Shown here: positions 1-8,833 of the stretch, one piece after another | Layout of the letters: each line of letters opens with the position of its first letter | How positions within the stretch are numbered: the first letter of the stretch is position 1 | Source of the DNA: Candidatus Paraprevotella stercoravium | GTDB lineage: Bacteria > Bacteroidota > Bacteroidia > Bacteroidales > Bacteroidaceae | Assembly (NCBI GenBank): GCA_944320795.1 | Contig: CALUIU010000004.1 | Span: 62,001 to 126,000, forward strand | Length of the DNA: 64,000 nt | Direction of reading: 5' to 3' | The notes under the pieces: generated by a model | What the model was told of the DNA's origin: nothing | The model's database searches: none | The model's input: only the letters and a program-made list of their open reading frames with translations | Made by a program: the position numbers and the translations under genes

Positions 1-1332
1 AGCCGGAATCTGGGTGAAAAACACAAGCTGAGCCTGTTGGGATCGGCATTCCTGACCCAGGAACGGGAGACCTATGACATTCAGGGACAGTACTGGCTGA
101 GCGAAACGAATACCAGCGAGCAGCTGGGCGTGGGCACCTATCTGGAACACGCGCGCAATTACCTGAACGCCAACGTGAAGAGTCTGAAACTGGTGTACGA
201 CGGAAAAGCCGGTAACCACCAGATACGGAGCGGCATCACCTGGAAAAACGAGACCATCCGGGAGAAATCCAAGGAATGGGAGATGCGCGACTCTTCGGGC
301 TATTCCATCCCGCACGACCCCACCCGACTGCAACTGATCTACAGCCTGCGCTCCCCGGAGCTGACCCTGACGAGCAACCGCATGGAACTGTTTGCCCAGG
401 ATACCTGGCGCTTTGAGCACCGGAGCGGCGTGTTCTCGCTGAACTACGGCGCACGCCTGAGCTACTGGAACTGGAACAGGGAATGGCTGTTCAGTCCGCG
501 GGTATCGCTGGGTTATGTGCCGGCATGGAACGACAACTTCACCTTCCGTCTGGCCACAGGTATCTATTACCAGGCACCGTTCTTCAAGGAACTGCGGGAC
601 ACGACCACCGTGGACGGTACCACCTATGTGTCGCTGAACCGCAACATCCGCTCGCCGCGCTCCGTACAGGTGGTGCTGGGAGGAGACTACAAGTTCAAGA
701 TGCGCGAACGGCTGTTCAAGCTGACAGCCGAGGTATACTACAAGGCACTGAGCCGCATCAACCCGTATAATGTGGACAATGTGCGGGTGGTGTACTACGG
801 ACAGAACATCGGAAAAGGATACACCGCCGGAGTGGATCTGAAACTCTTCGGCGAATTCATCGAAGGCACGGACTCCTGGATCAGCCTGAGCCTGATGAAG
901 GCCCAACAGACCATCAACGGGCACAGCATGCCGCAGCCTACCGACCAGCGCTATAACGTGAACTTCTTCTTTACGGACTTCTTCCCGGGAAGCACACGCT
1001 GGCAGATGAACCTGAAAGCCTCGATTGCCGGCGGACTGCCTTTCGGACCGCCCCATACGGGACTGGAACGGCAGGTGTTCCGGGCTCCGGCCTACAAGCG
1101 TGTGGATATCGGTATGAGCTATCGCCTGCTGAACAACGAGGACCGGCAGAACCCGCACAAATGGGCACGCCCCTTCCGCAACATCTGGCTGGGACTGGAC
1201 GGATTCAACATCCTGGACATCAGCAACGTGAGTTCCTACTATTGGGTGACCGACGTGACCAACCAGCAATATGCCGTGCCGAACTATCTGACCGGAAGAC
1301 AGATCAATTTCCGCATCCTGTTGGAACTGTAA
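1..1332 (+). CDS. TonB-dependent receptor, C-terminal part (5' end outside window)
   Basis: The reading frame is open from base 1, so the gene begins upstream and only about 443 C-terminal residues are present. They are rich in alternating aromatic/polar beta-strands typical of the 22-strand outer-membrane barrel of TonB-dependent receptors, and end in a hydrophobic terminal strand (RQINFRILLEL) of the kind recognised by the BAM machinery. Such receptors import large or scarce substrates across the outer membrane with energy from TonB-ExbBD. The plug domain, and hence any clue to the substrate, lies outside the window, and no SusD partner follows. A bidirectional hairpin closes the gene. The family call is firm; the substrate is unknown. 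Confidence 0.85.
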   Translation, partial: SRNLGEKHKLSLLGSAFLTQERETYDIQGQYWLSETNTSEQLGVGTYLEHARNYLNANVKSLKLVYDGKAGNHQIRSGITWKNETIREKSKEWEMRDSSGYSIPHDPTRLQLIYSLRSPELTLTSNRMELFAQDTWRFEHRSGVFSLNYGARLSYWNWNREWLFSPRVSLGYVPAWNDNFTFRLATGIYYQAPFFKELRDTTTVDGTTYVSLNRNIRSPRSVQVVLGGDYKFKMRERLFKLTAEVYYKALSRINPYNVDNVRVVYYGQNIGKGYTAGVDLKLFGEFIEGTDSWISLSLMKAQQTINGHSMPQPTDQRYNVNFFFTDFFPGSTRWQMNLKASIAGGLPFGPPHTGLERQVFRAPAYKRVDIGMSYRLLNNEDRQNPHKWARPFRNIWLGLDGFNILDISNVSSYYWVTDVTNQQYAVPNYLTGRQINFRILLEL

Positions 1333-1350
1333 CACCGGAAAAAAGACAAA

Positions 1351-1395
1351 AAAAAGAGCTATATTCCCCACAACGGGCGGAATATAGCTCTTTTT
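1351..1395. terminator. Bidirectional intrinsic terminator between receptor and panD
   Basis: A perfect 17-bp inverted repeat (arms 1351-1367 and 1379-1395, core AGAGCTATATTCC) has an A-run on the left and a T-run on the right, so it can terminate the receptor on the plus strand and panD on the minus strand. Confidence 0.85.
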
Positions 1396-1433
1396 TAAAA
1401 CGGGTTCCTGCCGGACCGGACACTGCCGGCCGG

Positions 1434-1787
1434 TTAACGGACCACCTTATTGGTCGTGGAGTCGGGGAACACCACCGTAGGGGTGAAATGCCGCGCCTCC
1501 TCAAAATCCATCAGCGCATAGGAAATGATAATGCAGATATCACCGACCTGTACCTTGCGGGCAGCCGCTCCGTTCAGACAGATACAGCCGGAACCGCGCT
1601 CTCCCTTGATAATATAGGTCTCGAAACGCTCTCCGTTGTTGTTGTTCACAATCTGTACCTTCTCACCGGCAATCATATTGGCCGCATCCAGCAGATCCTC
1701 GTCGATGGTGATACTGCCCATGTAGTTCAGATTCGCTTCCGTCACCCGCACGCAATGCAGTTTGGACTTCAAAACTTCAATCATCAT
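1434..1787 (-). CDS. panD: Aspartate 1-decarboxylase
   Basis: This pyruvoyl enzyme makes beta-alanine from L-aspartate for pantothenate and CoA synthesis. The 117-residue product has the [14 protein letters not shown] start and the self-cleavage site Gly24-Ser25 (YMGS), at the same position as in the E. coli enzyme, plus the NGAAA and RGSG motifs of the family. I chose the first of two tandem ATGs at 1787: longer in-frame starts run into the end of panC, and the residues they add have no family match. It lies 13 bp downstream of panC on the same strand, so the two steps that use and make beta-alanine are co-transcribed. It ends at a shared terminator. Confidence 0.93.
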   Translation of the reverse strand: MMIEVLKSKLHCVRVTEANLNYMGSITIDEDLLDAANMIAGEKVQIVNNNNGERFETYIIKGERGSGCICLNGAAARKVQVGDICIIISYALMDFEEARHFTPTVVFPDSTTNKVVR

Positions 1788-1800
1788 AACGCGCTCTTCC

Positions 1801-2652
1801 TTATCCTTTATATCTGATATGGTCAATCAAACGAATCGGAGCCGCACCACAGAACACCGTGATACAGCCGACAATAGAATCAGATTCATCCCAGCGGTCG
1901 AGATCCTGCAGCGTATCCCCGTCGACAATGGAAAAATACTGCACTTCCAGTCCCACTACCGAATTGATGGTGTCGATCACATAACTGCGGGTGTCGGCCA
2001 GACTGTGGTTGGCCGCAAACAGCTTGCTCTTCTTCAGCACCTGATAAATCTGGGCGGCTGTCTGACGCTCCTCGTCGGACAGCAGGGTGTTGCGGCTGCT
2101 CATGGCCAGACCGCTTTCCTCACGGATCACCGGACAGGGAATAATCTCTACCGGCAGTTTCAGATCGGCCACCATGGCCTTGATCACGGCAATCTGCTGG
2201 AAGTCCTTCTCACCGAAATAGGCACGGTCGGGCTCCACGATATAAAACAGCTTGCTTACAATCTGACATACTCCGTTGAAATGTCCCGGACGGAAAGCCC
2301 CCTCCATCACGGAGTCTACTCCGGGGTAACTGAAACGGCGCAAATCCTCTTCGGGATACATCTCCGAAACGGAAGGAGCAAACACGATGGACGCGCCCAC
2401 CTCTTCCATCAGAGCACAATCGGCTTCCAGGGTTCTGGGGTATTTCTCCAGATCCACCTTGTCGTTGAACTGAGTAGGATTCAAAAAGACACTGACCACC
2501 GACAGATCGTTCTCGGCCACACAACGCTCAACCAAAGAAGCATGTCCGCGATGCAAGGCACCCATCGTGGGCACCAGTCCGATTTTCTTTCCTTCCTGAC
2601 GAGCCGAAGCCAGAAGAGTCTTCAACTCCTGAATTGTACTAACTAACTTCAT
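1801..2652 (-). CDS. panC: Pantoate--beta-alanine ligase (pantothenate synthetase)
   Basis: It condenses pantoate with beta-alanine using ATP to give pantothenate. The 283-residue length is standard. The nucleotide-binding signature is clear: [10 protein letters not shown] near residue 30 (HxGH class), then FLNPTQF, and the KMSKS-like region MSSRNTLL. It is the first gene of a panC-panD pair. The next gene to the right is divergent, so the promoter must lie within 2653-2842; only a degenerate -7 box is visible there on the minus strand. No panB or panE is nearby. Confidence 0.95.
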   Translation of the reverse strand: MKLVSTIQELKTLLASARQEGKKIGLVPTMGALHRGHASLVERCVAENDLSVVSVFLNPTQFNDKVDLEKYPRTLEADCALMEEVGASIVFAPSVSEMYPEEDLRRFSYPGVDSVMEGAFRPGHFNGVCQIVSKLFYIVEPDRAYFGEKDFQQIAVIKAMVADLKLPVEIIPCPVIREESGLAMSSRNTLLSDEERQTAAQIYQVLKKSKLFAANHSLADTRSYVIDTINSVVGLEVQYFSIVDGDTLQDLDRWDESDSIVGCITVFCGAAPIRLIDHIRYKG

Positions 2653-2805
2653 TGTTTATATTTAATGATACATCGTTCCTGAAAAAAACATGCAAAATAA
2701 CATATAAAATACCACATGAGGAAGTTTTTCAGAAACTAAATACCAAATAAATGTGAAACCCGGGGAACGATTACCCCTTTTTTAGGACTTTCAGGATATT
2801 TTTTG

Positions 2806-2813
2806 TATCTTTG
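2806..2813 (+). promoter_or_regulatory. Bacteroidetes -7 promoter box for the GT5-domain/DUF4270 unit
   Basis: TATCTTTG matches the Bacteroidetes consensus TAnnTTTG, with an imperfect -33 element (TTTA at 2781-2784) 21 bp upstream. The start codon is about 30 bp downstream. Confidence 0.7.
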
Positions 2814-2842
2814 CAAGAAAATCAAATCATTAAAACGAAACA

Positions 2843-3664
2843 ATGGAGGCAAAAAAGATCTTATTTATAACACAAGAAATCTTACCTTATGTTCCCGAAT
2901 CCGAACTGTCGGTCATGGGACGCAAACTACCGCAAAGCATTCAGGAAAAAGGACGTGAAATCAGAACCTTCATGCCGAAATGGGGCAACATCAACGAACG
3001 CAGAAACCAGCTGCATGAGGTGATCCGCCTTTCGGGCATGAACCTGATCATTGACGATACCGACCATCCGCTGATCATCAAGGTGGCTTCAATCCAGGCC
3101 GCCCGCATGCAGGTGTATTTCATTGACAATGACGACTACTTCATGAAGAGACTGATGGCCACCGACGAGGAAGGCAAAGAATATGAAGACAACGGCGAAC
3201 GGGCCATCTTCTACGCCCGCGGTGTGCTGGAAACCGTCAAGAAACTGCGCTGGACACCGGACATCATCCACTGTCAGGGATGGATGTCGGCCCTGGTACC
3301 GCTGTATATCAAGACCGCCTACAAAGAAGAGCCTTCCTTCTGCGACTCCAAAGTGGTCTATGCCCTGCACAACGACGAACTGAAGCAGAATCTGGGCAGC
3401 AACTTCGGCAACTGCATCGCCTATAAGGATGTGGACAGCTCGGTGCTGAAGGATTTCAGCGCGGACTTCACATTCGAGGAGCTCAACAAACTGGCCGTGA
3501 AATATGCCGACGGTCTGATCATGGCCGGCGACCAGGCCAATCCGAATGTGGCCGACTACGCACGGTCCCTCCAGATTCCGATACTGGAATATCCCGGTGA
3601 GAATTATGCCGACGCATATGCCGACTTCTACGATAAGGTATGGAGTGAGGGCAAGAACGGCTAA
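2843..3664 (+). CDS. Glycogen/starch synthase N-terminal (GT5) domain protein
   Basis: The 273-residue product resembles only the N-terminal Rossmann half of bacterial glycogen synthase. It opens KKILFITQEILPYVPES and has the WTPDIIHCQGWMSALVPLYIK segment where GlgA has its DIIHxHDW motif. Full-length GlgA is about 480 residues; the C-terminal half with the E-x7-E sugar-nucleotide site is absent and no second ORF supplies it. The usual KxGGL substrate loop is also replaced, by PESELS. A catalytic role alone is therefore doubtful; a scaffold or regulatory role, or pairing with the GT4 enzyme at 10.2-11.5 kb, is inference. The DUF4270 lipoprotein gene follows after 24 bp. Confidence 0.8.
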   Translation: MEAKKILFITQEILPYVPESELSVMGRKLPQSIQEKGREIRTFMPKWGNINERRNQLHEVIRLSGMNLIIDDTDHPLIIKVASIQAARMQVYFIDNDDYFMKRLMATDEEGKEYEDNGERAIFYARGVLETVKKLRWTPDIIHCQGWMSALVPLYIKTAYKEEPSFCDSKVVYALHNDELKQNLGSNFGNCIAYKDVDSSVLKDFSADFTFEELNKLAVKYADGLIMAGDQANPNVADYARSLQIPILEYPGENYADAYADFYDKVWSEGKNG

Positions 3665-3688
3665 CAGCAAACCTCAATATTTTTGACA

Positions 3689-5098
3689 ATGAAAGCCAGA
3701 TTTTTATGGATCGCCCTTGCTGCCGCCTTGGGCGCCTGCGATGACAATACAGCCACCCTGGGTATCCTGGAGGAGAATGACCAGATCACTTCCTCCTACA
3801 GCCAGTTCCAGATGAAGACCACCACCCTGCTGGTGGACTCTGTTCCGGCCATCAACGGAACCTGCTATCTGGGACAGGTAACGGATCCGGAAACCGGAAC
3901 ACGGATAACGGCGGATTTTCTGACGCAGTTTCACACGATGGAAAATTACAAGCTGCCCAAAAAGGAGCAGATGAATCAGGACCAGTACGGAAAAGTGGTG
4001 GCCGACTCCATAGAGGTGCGCCTTTACTTCAACGACTTTTACGGAGACTCCACCAATCTGATGAAGCTGAGCGTCTACGAACTGGACACCCTGAATGTGG
4101 TGAAAGAAGGAACAGAATACTACACCAACCTGAACCTGAAACAGTTTGTCAACCCGCTGCGCAGCGCTCCTATCGCCCAAAAGGTGTTCACCCCCCGGGA
4201 TATGACCGTGGATGACGGTACGCTGGACGGAAGCAACTACTATCATAACGTGCGGATCAAACTGCCGGCCGAGTACGGTTCCTTTATCCTGAACAAGTAT
4301 TATGAAAACCCGGACTTCTTCAAGAACTCATTCGAGTTTACCCATCATGTATGCCCGGGATTCTACTTTAACCTGACTCAGGGAGACGGCACCATGCTTT
4401 ATCTGGATGTCAGCGCCATGGACGTGTACTTCACCTACACGGATCAGGATTCGACCATGACGGGTATGACCCGCTTCGCGGCTACAGGCGAGGTGATCCA
4501 AGGCAACCGGATGGATGTGAAAGGCTGTGAAAGCCTGTTGCAGTCGGCACTCAACTCCTCACATACGTATATCAAGACGCCAGCCGGACTGTATACGCAA
4601 CTGGAACTGCCGGTGAACGACATCTACCGGAACCACGAGAACGACAGTGTGAACAACGTAAAGATCACCCTGAACCGTTATAATGACTTCAATACGAGCA
4701 ACTATGCCCTGGGCATTCCGCAAACCTTGCTGCTGGTGCGCAAACAGGACATGAACACCTTCTTCCAGGAAAAAAAGAAAGTGGACAACATAACCTCGTA
4801 TGTCACTTCCTTCAACATGAACCAGTACGCGTTCTCCAACATCGCCCGCCTGATCTCCCACTGCAGACAGGAAAAGATGCGGGGCATGAGCGAAACCGGA
4901 CTCTCGGAAGCGGAATGGGAACAGCAGAATCCGGACTGGAACAAGGCGGTGCTGATTCCGGTGACGACCTCGAACAGCCAGAGCAGCAGCAGTTCCTCAC
5001 AGATGTGGCTGCTGGACATGAAGCTGAACAGTGTCTGTCTGCAAGGACAGAACCAGACCATCATGATGAACGTGATTTACAGTAAATTCTCCCGATAG
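3689..5098 (+). CDS. DUF4270 family lipoprotein
   Basis: The ATG at 3689 gives a clean lipoprotein signal peptide, MKARFLWIALAAALGAC, with lipobox LGAC; an earlier TTG adds only two residues. The mature protein starts CDDN, the acidic pattern next to the acylated Cys that often favours surface export in Bacteroidetes. The rest (about 450 residues) matches the DUF4270 family, beta-rich proteins of unknown function that commonly sit next to a glycogen-synthase-like gene in this order. It is probably co-transcribed with the preceding gene and ends at a strong hairpin. The function is not known. Confidence 0.85.
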   Translation: MKARFLWIALAAALGACDDNTATLGILEENDQITSSYSQFQMKTTTLLVDSVPAINGTCYLGQVTDPETGTRITADFLTQFHTMENYKLPKKEQMNQDQYGKVVADSIEVRLYFNDFYGDSTNLMKLSVYELDTLNVVKEGTEYYTNLNLKQFVNPLRSAPIAQKVFTPRDMTVDDGTLDGSNYYHNVRIKLPAEYGSFILNKYYENPDFFKNSFEFTHHVCPGFYFNLTQGDGTMLYLDVSAMDVYFTYTDQDSTMTGMTRFAATGEVIQGNRMDVKGCESLLQSALNSSHTYIKTPAGLYTQLELPVNDIYRNHENDSVNNVKITLNRYNDFNTSNYALGIPQTLLLVRKQDMNTFFQEKKKVDNITSYVTSFNMNQYAFSNIARLISHCRQEKMRGMSETGLSEAEWEQQNPDWNKAVLIPVTTSNSQSSSSSSQMWLLDMKLNSVCLQGQNQTIMMNVIYSKFSR

Positions 5099-5107
5099 GA
5101 ACCAAAT

Positions 5108-5164
5108 AAAAACAGGGAATCCCATAACCCGGCATGCACCGTGATTATGGGATTCCCTGTTTTT
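5108..5164. terminator. Bidirectional intrinsic terminator
   Basis: A 20-bp inverted repeat (5108-5127 and 5145-5164, core ACAGGGAATCCCATAA) is flanked by A- and T-runs between convergent genes; it serves DUF4270 and the TerB/DnaJ gene. Confidence 0.88.
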
Positions 5165-5183
5165 CGGACGGTCGCGGAAACGG

Positions 5184-5954
5184 TTACTTCATGCCGCGCG
5201 CCTTGTAAATCTTTTCCTTGGCATTGTTGATCTGCTGGAATTTCTCCTCGGCAGCCCGACGCACATCCTCGCCCAAAGCGGCCACCCGGTCGGGATGATG
5301 CTTCAGCGCCAGACGGCGGTAAGCGGCCTTGACCTCTTCGTCGGTGGCCGACGGACTCAGCTCCAGGACCTGATAAGCCTCTTCGAGCGAGTCACCGCGC
5401 AGATGAAGCAATGAATCCAGTTCACCGGCAGACAGGCCCAACTCCTGGGTCACTTCACGCAAAGCCGCAATTTCGTCGGAACATACCCGACCGTCGCTCT
5501 GCGCGATCTGCACCAGAAAGCTCAACAGCTGCAGGCGCTGGCTGTAACTCATGTTCGCGGCTATCTGAGCCCCGCAATCGGCAATCAGTTGGCGATAGCC
5601 TCCGGGATTCTCGGCATCCTGCTTCTTGGCTTCCTCAAACAGATGGAGCAGAATCTGTTCTCCCTCAACCACGGCCCCCTCACCAAAACGGGTGCGCAGG
5701 AAATTGCGGACAAACTCCATCTCGCTGTGCATGATCCGGCGGTCGGCCCGGATCACATACGACGCCATGACCAGCAGCGAAAACAGAAAACTGTTGCGCT
5801 GGCCCTGGGCCTCTGCCTCGGGAGAAGAGGAACTGCCGGACTCCAGATCGGAAGCCGTATCAAAAAGACGGCCGATAAAATAACCGGCCAAAGCACCCAG
5901 AGGTCCCATAGCCACAAAGCCCAGGGCACCTCCGATCCATTTACCTAATTTCAT
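5184..5954 (-). CDS. TerB-domain DnaJ-like co-chaperone (DjlA type)
   Basis: The product is about 256 residues. A glycine-rich hydrophobic N-terminus (WIGGALGFVAMGPLGALAGYFIG) probably enters or touches the inner membrane. A TerB-like helical domain follows (about residues 50-170), then a C-terminal J domain with the KHHPDR (HPD) motif that stimulates DnaK ATPase. This order matches DjlA. I chose ATG 5954 rather than 6011 because a -7 box lies at 6023-6030, which would leave almost no leader for the longer form, and because the hydrophobic segment then starts at the N-terminus as in DjlA. The client proteins are unknown. Confidence 0.85.
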   Translation of the reverse strand: MKLGKWIGGALGFVAMGPLGALAGYFIGRLFDTASDLESGSSSSPEAEAQGQRNSFLFSLLVMASYVIRADRRIMHSEMEFVRNFLRTRFGEGAVVEGEQILLHLFEEAKKQDAENPGGYRQLIADCGAQIAANMSYSQRLQLLSFLVQIAQSDGRVCSDEIAALREVTQELGLSAGELDSLLHLRGDSLEEAYQVLELSPSATDEEVKAAYRRLALKHHPDRVAALGEDVRRAAEEKFQQINNAKEKIYKARGMK

Positions 5955-6022
5955 ATTTCCAAATTTTAAATATTCGTGACGGCGGATAAAGGTACAAAAT
6001 AAAATCCTCATTTTCTGCTAAA

Positions 6023-6030
6023 CAAAGATA
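6023..6030 (-). promoter_or_regulatory. -7 promoter box for the TerB/DnaJ gene
   Basis: On the minus strand it reads TATCTTTG, an exact TAnnTTTG match. Transcription would begin near 6016, which supports the start codon at 5954. Confidence 0.65.
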
Positions 6031-6081
6031 TTAATCTATAATATAAAGGTGTATTCTACCGCAGTTATGGAGATTTGCTCG

Positions 6082-6089
6082 TATTTTTG
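6082..6089 (+). promoter_or_regulatory. -7 promoter box for the DUF5686 gene
   Basis: TATTTTTG, an exact TAnnTTTG match, lies 20 bp before the ATG. No good -33 element is seen. Confidence 0.6.
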
Positions 6090-6109
6090 TAGCTGAGAAA
6101 ATAATTTAT

Positions 6110-8707
6110 ATGCAAAAAACAGTTCTTCTTATCTTATTCCTGCTTCTGCTTGCCCCGGCAGCCATTGCCCAGAAAATCACCGGCAAGGTGACCGACAAGG
6201 AAACCGGCGAACCGCTGGGCTGGGTACAGGTATATTACCAGGACCAGAAAGGTTCGGGAGTGCCGACCCGCGAGGACGGCAGTTACAGCATCCCTTACCG
6301 CAAAGGAAAAATCCTGTGTTTCTCCATGATGGGCTATGAGACACAGACGTTCAACATAGAACGCCTGCGGCCCATCCACGTCAGCCTGAGCAGCCGGACA
6401 CAGGATATCCGGGAGGTGGAGATCACCCGGCAACGGAAACGCTACAGCCGGAAAGACAATCCGGCCGTGGCACTCATGCAGAAGGTCATTGCCGCCAAGA
6501 AGAAAACGGACCTGCACGAGAAGGACTTTTTCAGTTACAACCGATATCAGAAACTGACCTTCGGACTGAATGAGGTGACCGAACGGGTCTTTGAAGAGGG
6601 ACAGTTCAAACGGATGCCTTTTCTCAAGGATCATGTGGAAGTGTGTGAGGAAACCGGAAAGCTGATTCTGCCGCTGACCGTCAATGAAACCGTATCCCGG
6701 CATATCTACCGCAAGGAACCGAAAAGCGAAAAGGAAATCGTCACGGGCATCCGTTCCAACGGCATCAACGAACTCTTCAACACCGGAGAGGTGGTCAACA
6801 CGCTGATCAAGGACTGCTTTACGGACGTGAATATCTACGACAACGAAATCCGATTGTTGCAGTTTCCCTTCATCAGTCCCATATCCAGCACCTCGGCCAT
6901 CCGCTTCTACCGCTATTTCATTGTCGACACCCTGGAGGTACACGGCGAGAAATGCATCCGTGTGGACTTCACTCCCAACAACCCGCAGGACTTCGGATTC
7001 GCGGGCAGCCTGTATATTCTGGCAGACTCTTCCTGGCAGGTACGGCGGGTGGAAATGGGTATCCCGAAACGCTCGGACGTGAATTTTGTTGAGCAGATGA
7101 ACATCATCCAGGAATACAACCGGCTGCCTACCGGAGAATATGTGCTGACCGACGACAAGATGATCGTGCAGCTGTTCCTGATCAAGTCGGTACAGAAATT
7201 CCAGGTGGAACGCACCACTACCTACCAGGACTATGCCTTTACTGAAATTCCCGACAAGACCTTCAAGTTCCGGGGAAAGCAGAAGACCGATCCCAGCGCC
7301 ATGATGCGCAACGAGGCATTCTGGAACAAACAGCGCCCGAAAGAGCTCACGGCATCGGAGGGCAAAATGAATGATTTCATCAAAAAGCTGGAAAGCATCA
7401 AAGGATTCAACTTCGTGCTGTTCGTGGCAAAGGCGTTCATCGAAAACCATGTGGAGGTGACCGCCGATCCGGAAAAACCGAGTCCGGTAGACATCGGTCC
7501 GATCAACACGATCATCACCCACAATTTTGTGGAAGGACTCCGTCTGCGCGCCAGTGCCCAGACCACGGCCAACCTGCACCCGCACCTGTTCGGCAAGGGC
7601 TATGTGGCTTACGGATTCGGCGACCACCGCTGGAAAGGCATGGGAGAACTGACTTATTCCTTCAACAAGAAAGACTATCTGCCCCGGGAATTTCCGGTGC
7701 ACAACCTGTCCTTCTCCTATGCCCGGGACGTCATGTCGCCCAGCGACAAGTTCCTGCCTACGGACAAGGACAATGTGTTCATCTCCTTCAAATGGACTCC
7801 GGTGGAACACATGCAGTATTACGAACGCTTCGCGGTGAACTATGACCGGGAATGGGAAAACGGGCTCCGCTTCAATCTCCGCATGAAACGGGAAACCAGC
7901 GAACCGACGGGAGCGCTGTTCTACGAACCGATGAACGGACGGACGGCTCCTTCGAACACGTCGTTCAGACGACTGCGGTATCTGACCACTACGGACGCCA
8001 CCGTAGGAATCACCTACCAGCCGGGCGCCACCTGGATCAATTCCAAGCAGCACCGTCTACAAACCAATCAGGACGCCCCCATTCTGGGACTGGAGCATAC
8101 GACAGGCGTTCCGCTGCTGGGAGGAGACTATACCTATAACTTTACGGAAGCCACACTGTACAAACGCCTGTGGCTGCGCTCGTGGGGACGCATGGACTTT
8201 TATGTCAAGGGGGGTATACAATGGAACAAGGTGCCCTTCCCGCTGCTGATCATGCCGGCAGCCAACCTGTCGTATATCATAGAGGACAACACCTTCCACC
8301 TGATTGACAATATGGAATTCCTGAACGACCGCTACAGTTCCCTGATGTTCTCCTGGGACATGAACGGCAAGATCCTGAACCGGATTCCGCTCATCAACCG
8401 CCTGCAATGGCGCGAGTTTATCGGCTGCAACGTGCTGTGGGGCACGCTGACCGACAAAAACAACCCATTCCTGGCACGGAACCTGAATGATCCGGAACTG
8501 TTTTATTTCCCGGGTAATTTTGACCGCAACGGACAGTTTACCTACAAATCAGGAGTCATGAACCCGAAGGTGCCTTATGTGGAGCTCGTTGTCGGTGTAC
8601 ACAATATCTTCAAATTATTCCATGTGGAATATGTGCGCCGCATGAATTATCTGAAGGAAGACACGCAGAAATGGGGCGTGCGCTTCCTGTTCCGTATGTC
8701 TTTCTAA
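6110..8707 (+). CDS. DUF5686 outer-membrane protein with carboxypeptidase-regulatory-like domain
   Basis: The 865-residue protein has a signal peptide (about residues 1-20, ending AIAQ). Next is a CarboxypepD_reg-like beta-sandwich (KITGKVTDKETGEPLGWVQV to GYETQTF), as found at the N-terminus of many Bacteroidetes outer-membrane proteins. The long remainder matches DUF5686, predicted to form a large outer-membrane barrel, and ends in a typical terminal strand (WGVRFLFRMSF). It stands alone with its own promoter. It resembles TonB-dependent receptors in domain use but lacks a plug domain. Its function is unknown; outer-membrane biogenesis or transport is a guess. Confidence 0.85.
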   Translation: MQKTVLLILFLLLLAPAAIAQKITGKVTDKETGEPLGWVQVYYQDQKGSGVPTREDGSYSIPYRKGKILCFSMMGYETQTFNIERLRPIHVSLSSRTQDIREVEITRQRKRYSRKDNPAVALMQKVIAAKKKTDLHEKDFFSYNRYQKLTFGLNEVTERVFEEGQFKRMPFLKDHVEVCEETGKLILPLTVNETVSRHIYRKEPKSEKEIVTGIRSNGINELFNTGEVVNTLIKDCFTDVNIYDNEIRLLQFPFISPISSTSAIRFYRYFIVDTLEVHGEKCIRVDFTPNNPQDFGFAGSLYILADSSWQVRRVEMGIPKRSDVNFVEQMNIIQEYNRLPTGEYVLTDDKMIVQLFLIKSVQKFQVERTTTYQDYAFTEIPDKTFKFRGKQKTDPSAMMRNEAFWNKQRPKELTASEGKMNDFIKKLESIKGFNFVLFVAKAFIENHVEVTADPEKPSPVDIGPINTIITHNFVEGLRLRASAQTTANLHPHLFGKGYVAYGFGDHRWKGMGELTYSFNKKDYLPREFPVHNLSFSYARDVMSPSDKFLPTDKDNVFISFKWTPVEHMQYYERFAVNYDREWENGLRFNLRMKRETSEPTGALFYEPMNGRTAPSNTSFRRLRYLTTTDATVGITYQPGATWINSKQHRLQTNQDAPILGLEHTTGVPLLGGDYTYNFTEATLYKRLWLRSWGRMDFYVKGGIQWNKVPFPLLIMPAANLSYIIEDNTFHLIDNMEFLNDRYSSLMFSWDMNGKILNRIPLINRLQWREFIGCNVLWGTLTDKNNPFLARNLNDPELFYFPGNFDRNGQFTYKSGVMNPKVPYVELVVGVHNIFKLFHVEYVRRMNYLKEDTQKWGVRFLFRMSF

Positions 8708-8727
8708 CCATCATGTCCTTCCGAGCA

Positions 8728-8761
8728 TAAAAAAAGAGATGTGCCCCCAAAGGCACATCTC
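8728..8761 (-). terminator. Intrinsic terminator of the glycogen-degradation operon
   Basis: A GAGATGTGCC / GGCACATCTC hairpin (8736-8745 and 8752-8761) is followed on the minus strand by a T-run (A's at 8728-8735). It lies downstream of the GH57 gene. Confidence 0.8.
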
Positions 8762-8833
8762 CTACGCAAGTCTTTATAAAGTTTCCAAAACTTAGTGAAC
8801 AAATAATTACAAACAATAATAACAAATACTTTA

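Noticed and set aside
2843-3664. Glycogen synthase domain protein as a pseudogene
   Set aside because: The frame is intact, promoter and spacing to the next gene are normal, and there is no remnant of the C-terminal half downstream.
6134-8053. A 639-codon open frame on the minus strand opposite the DUF5686 gene
   Set aside because: It mirrors the coding gene codon by codon, has His/Val/Arg-rich low-complexity protein with no domain, no RBS or promoter, and lies fully inside a well-supported gene.
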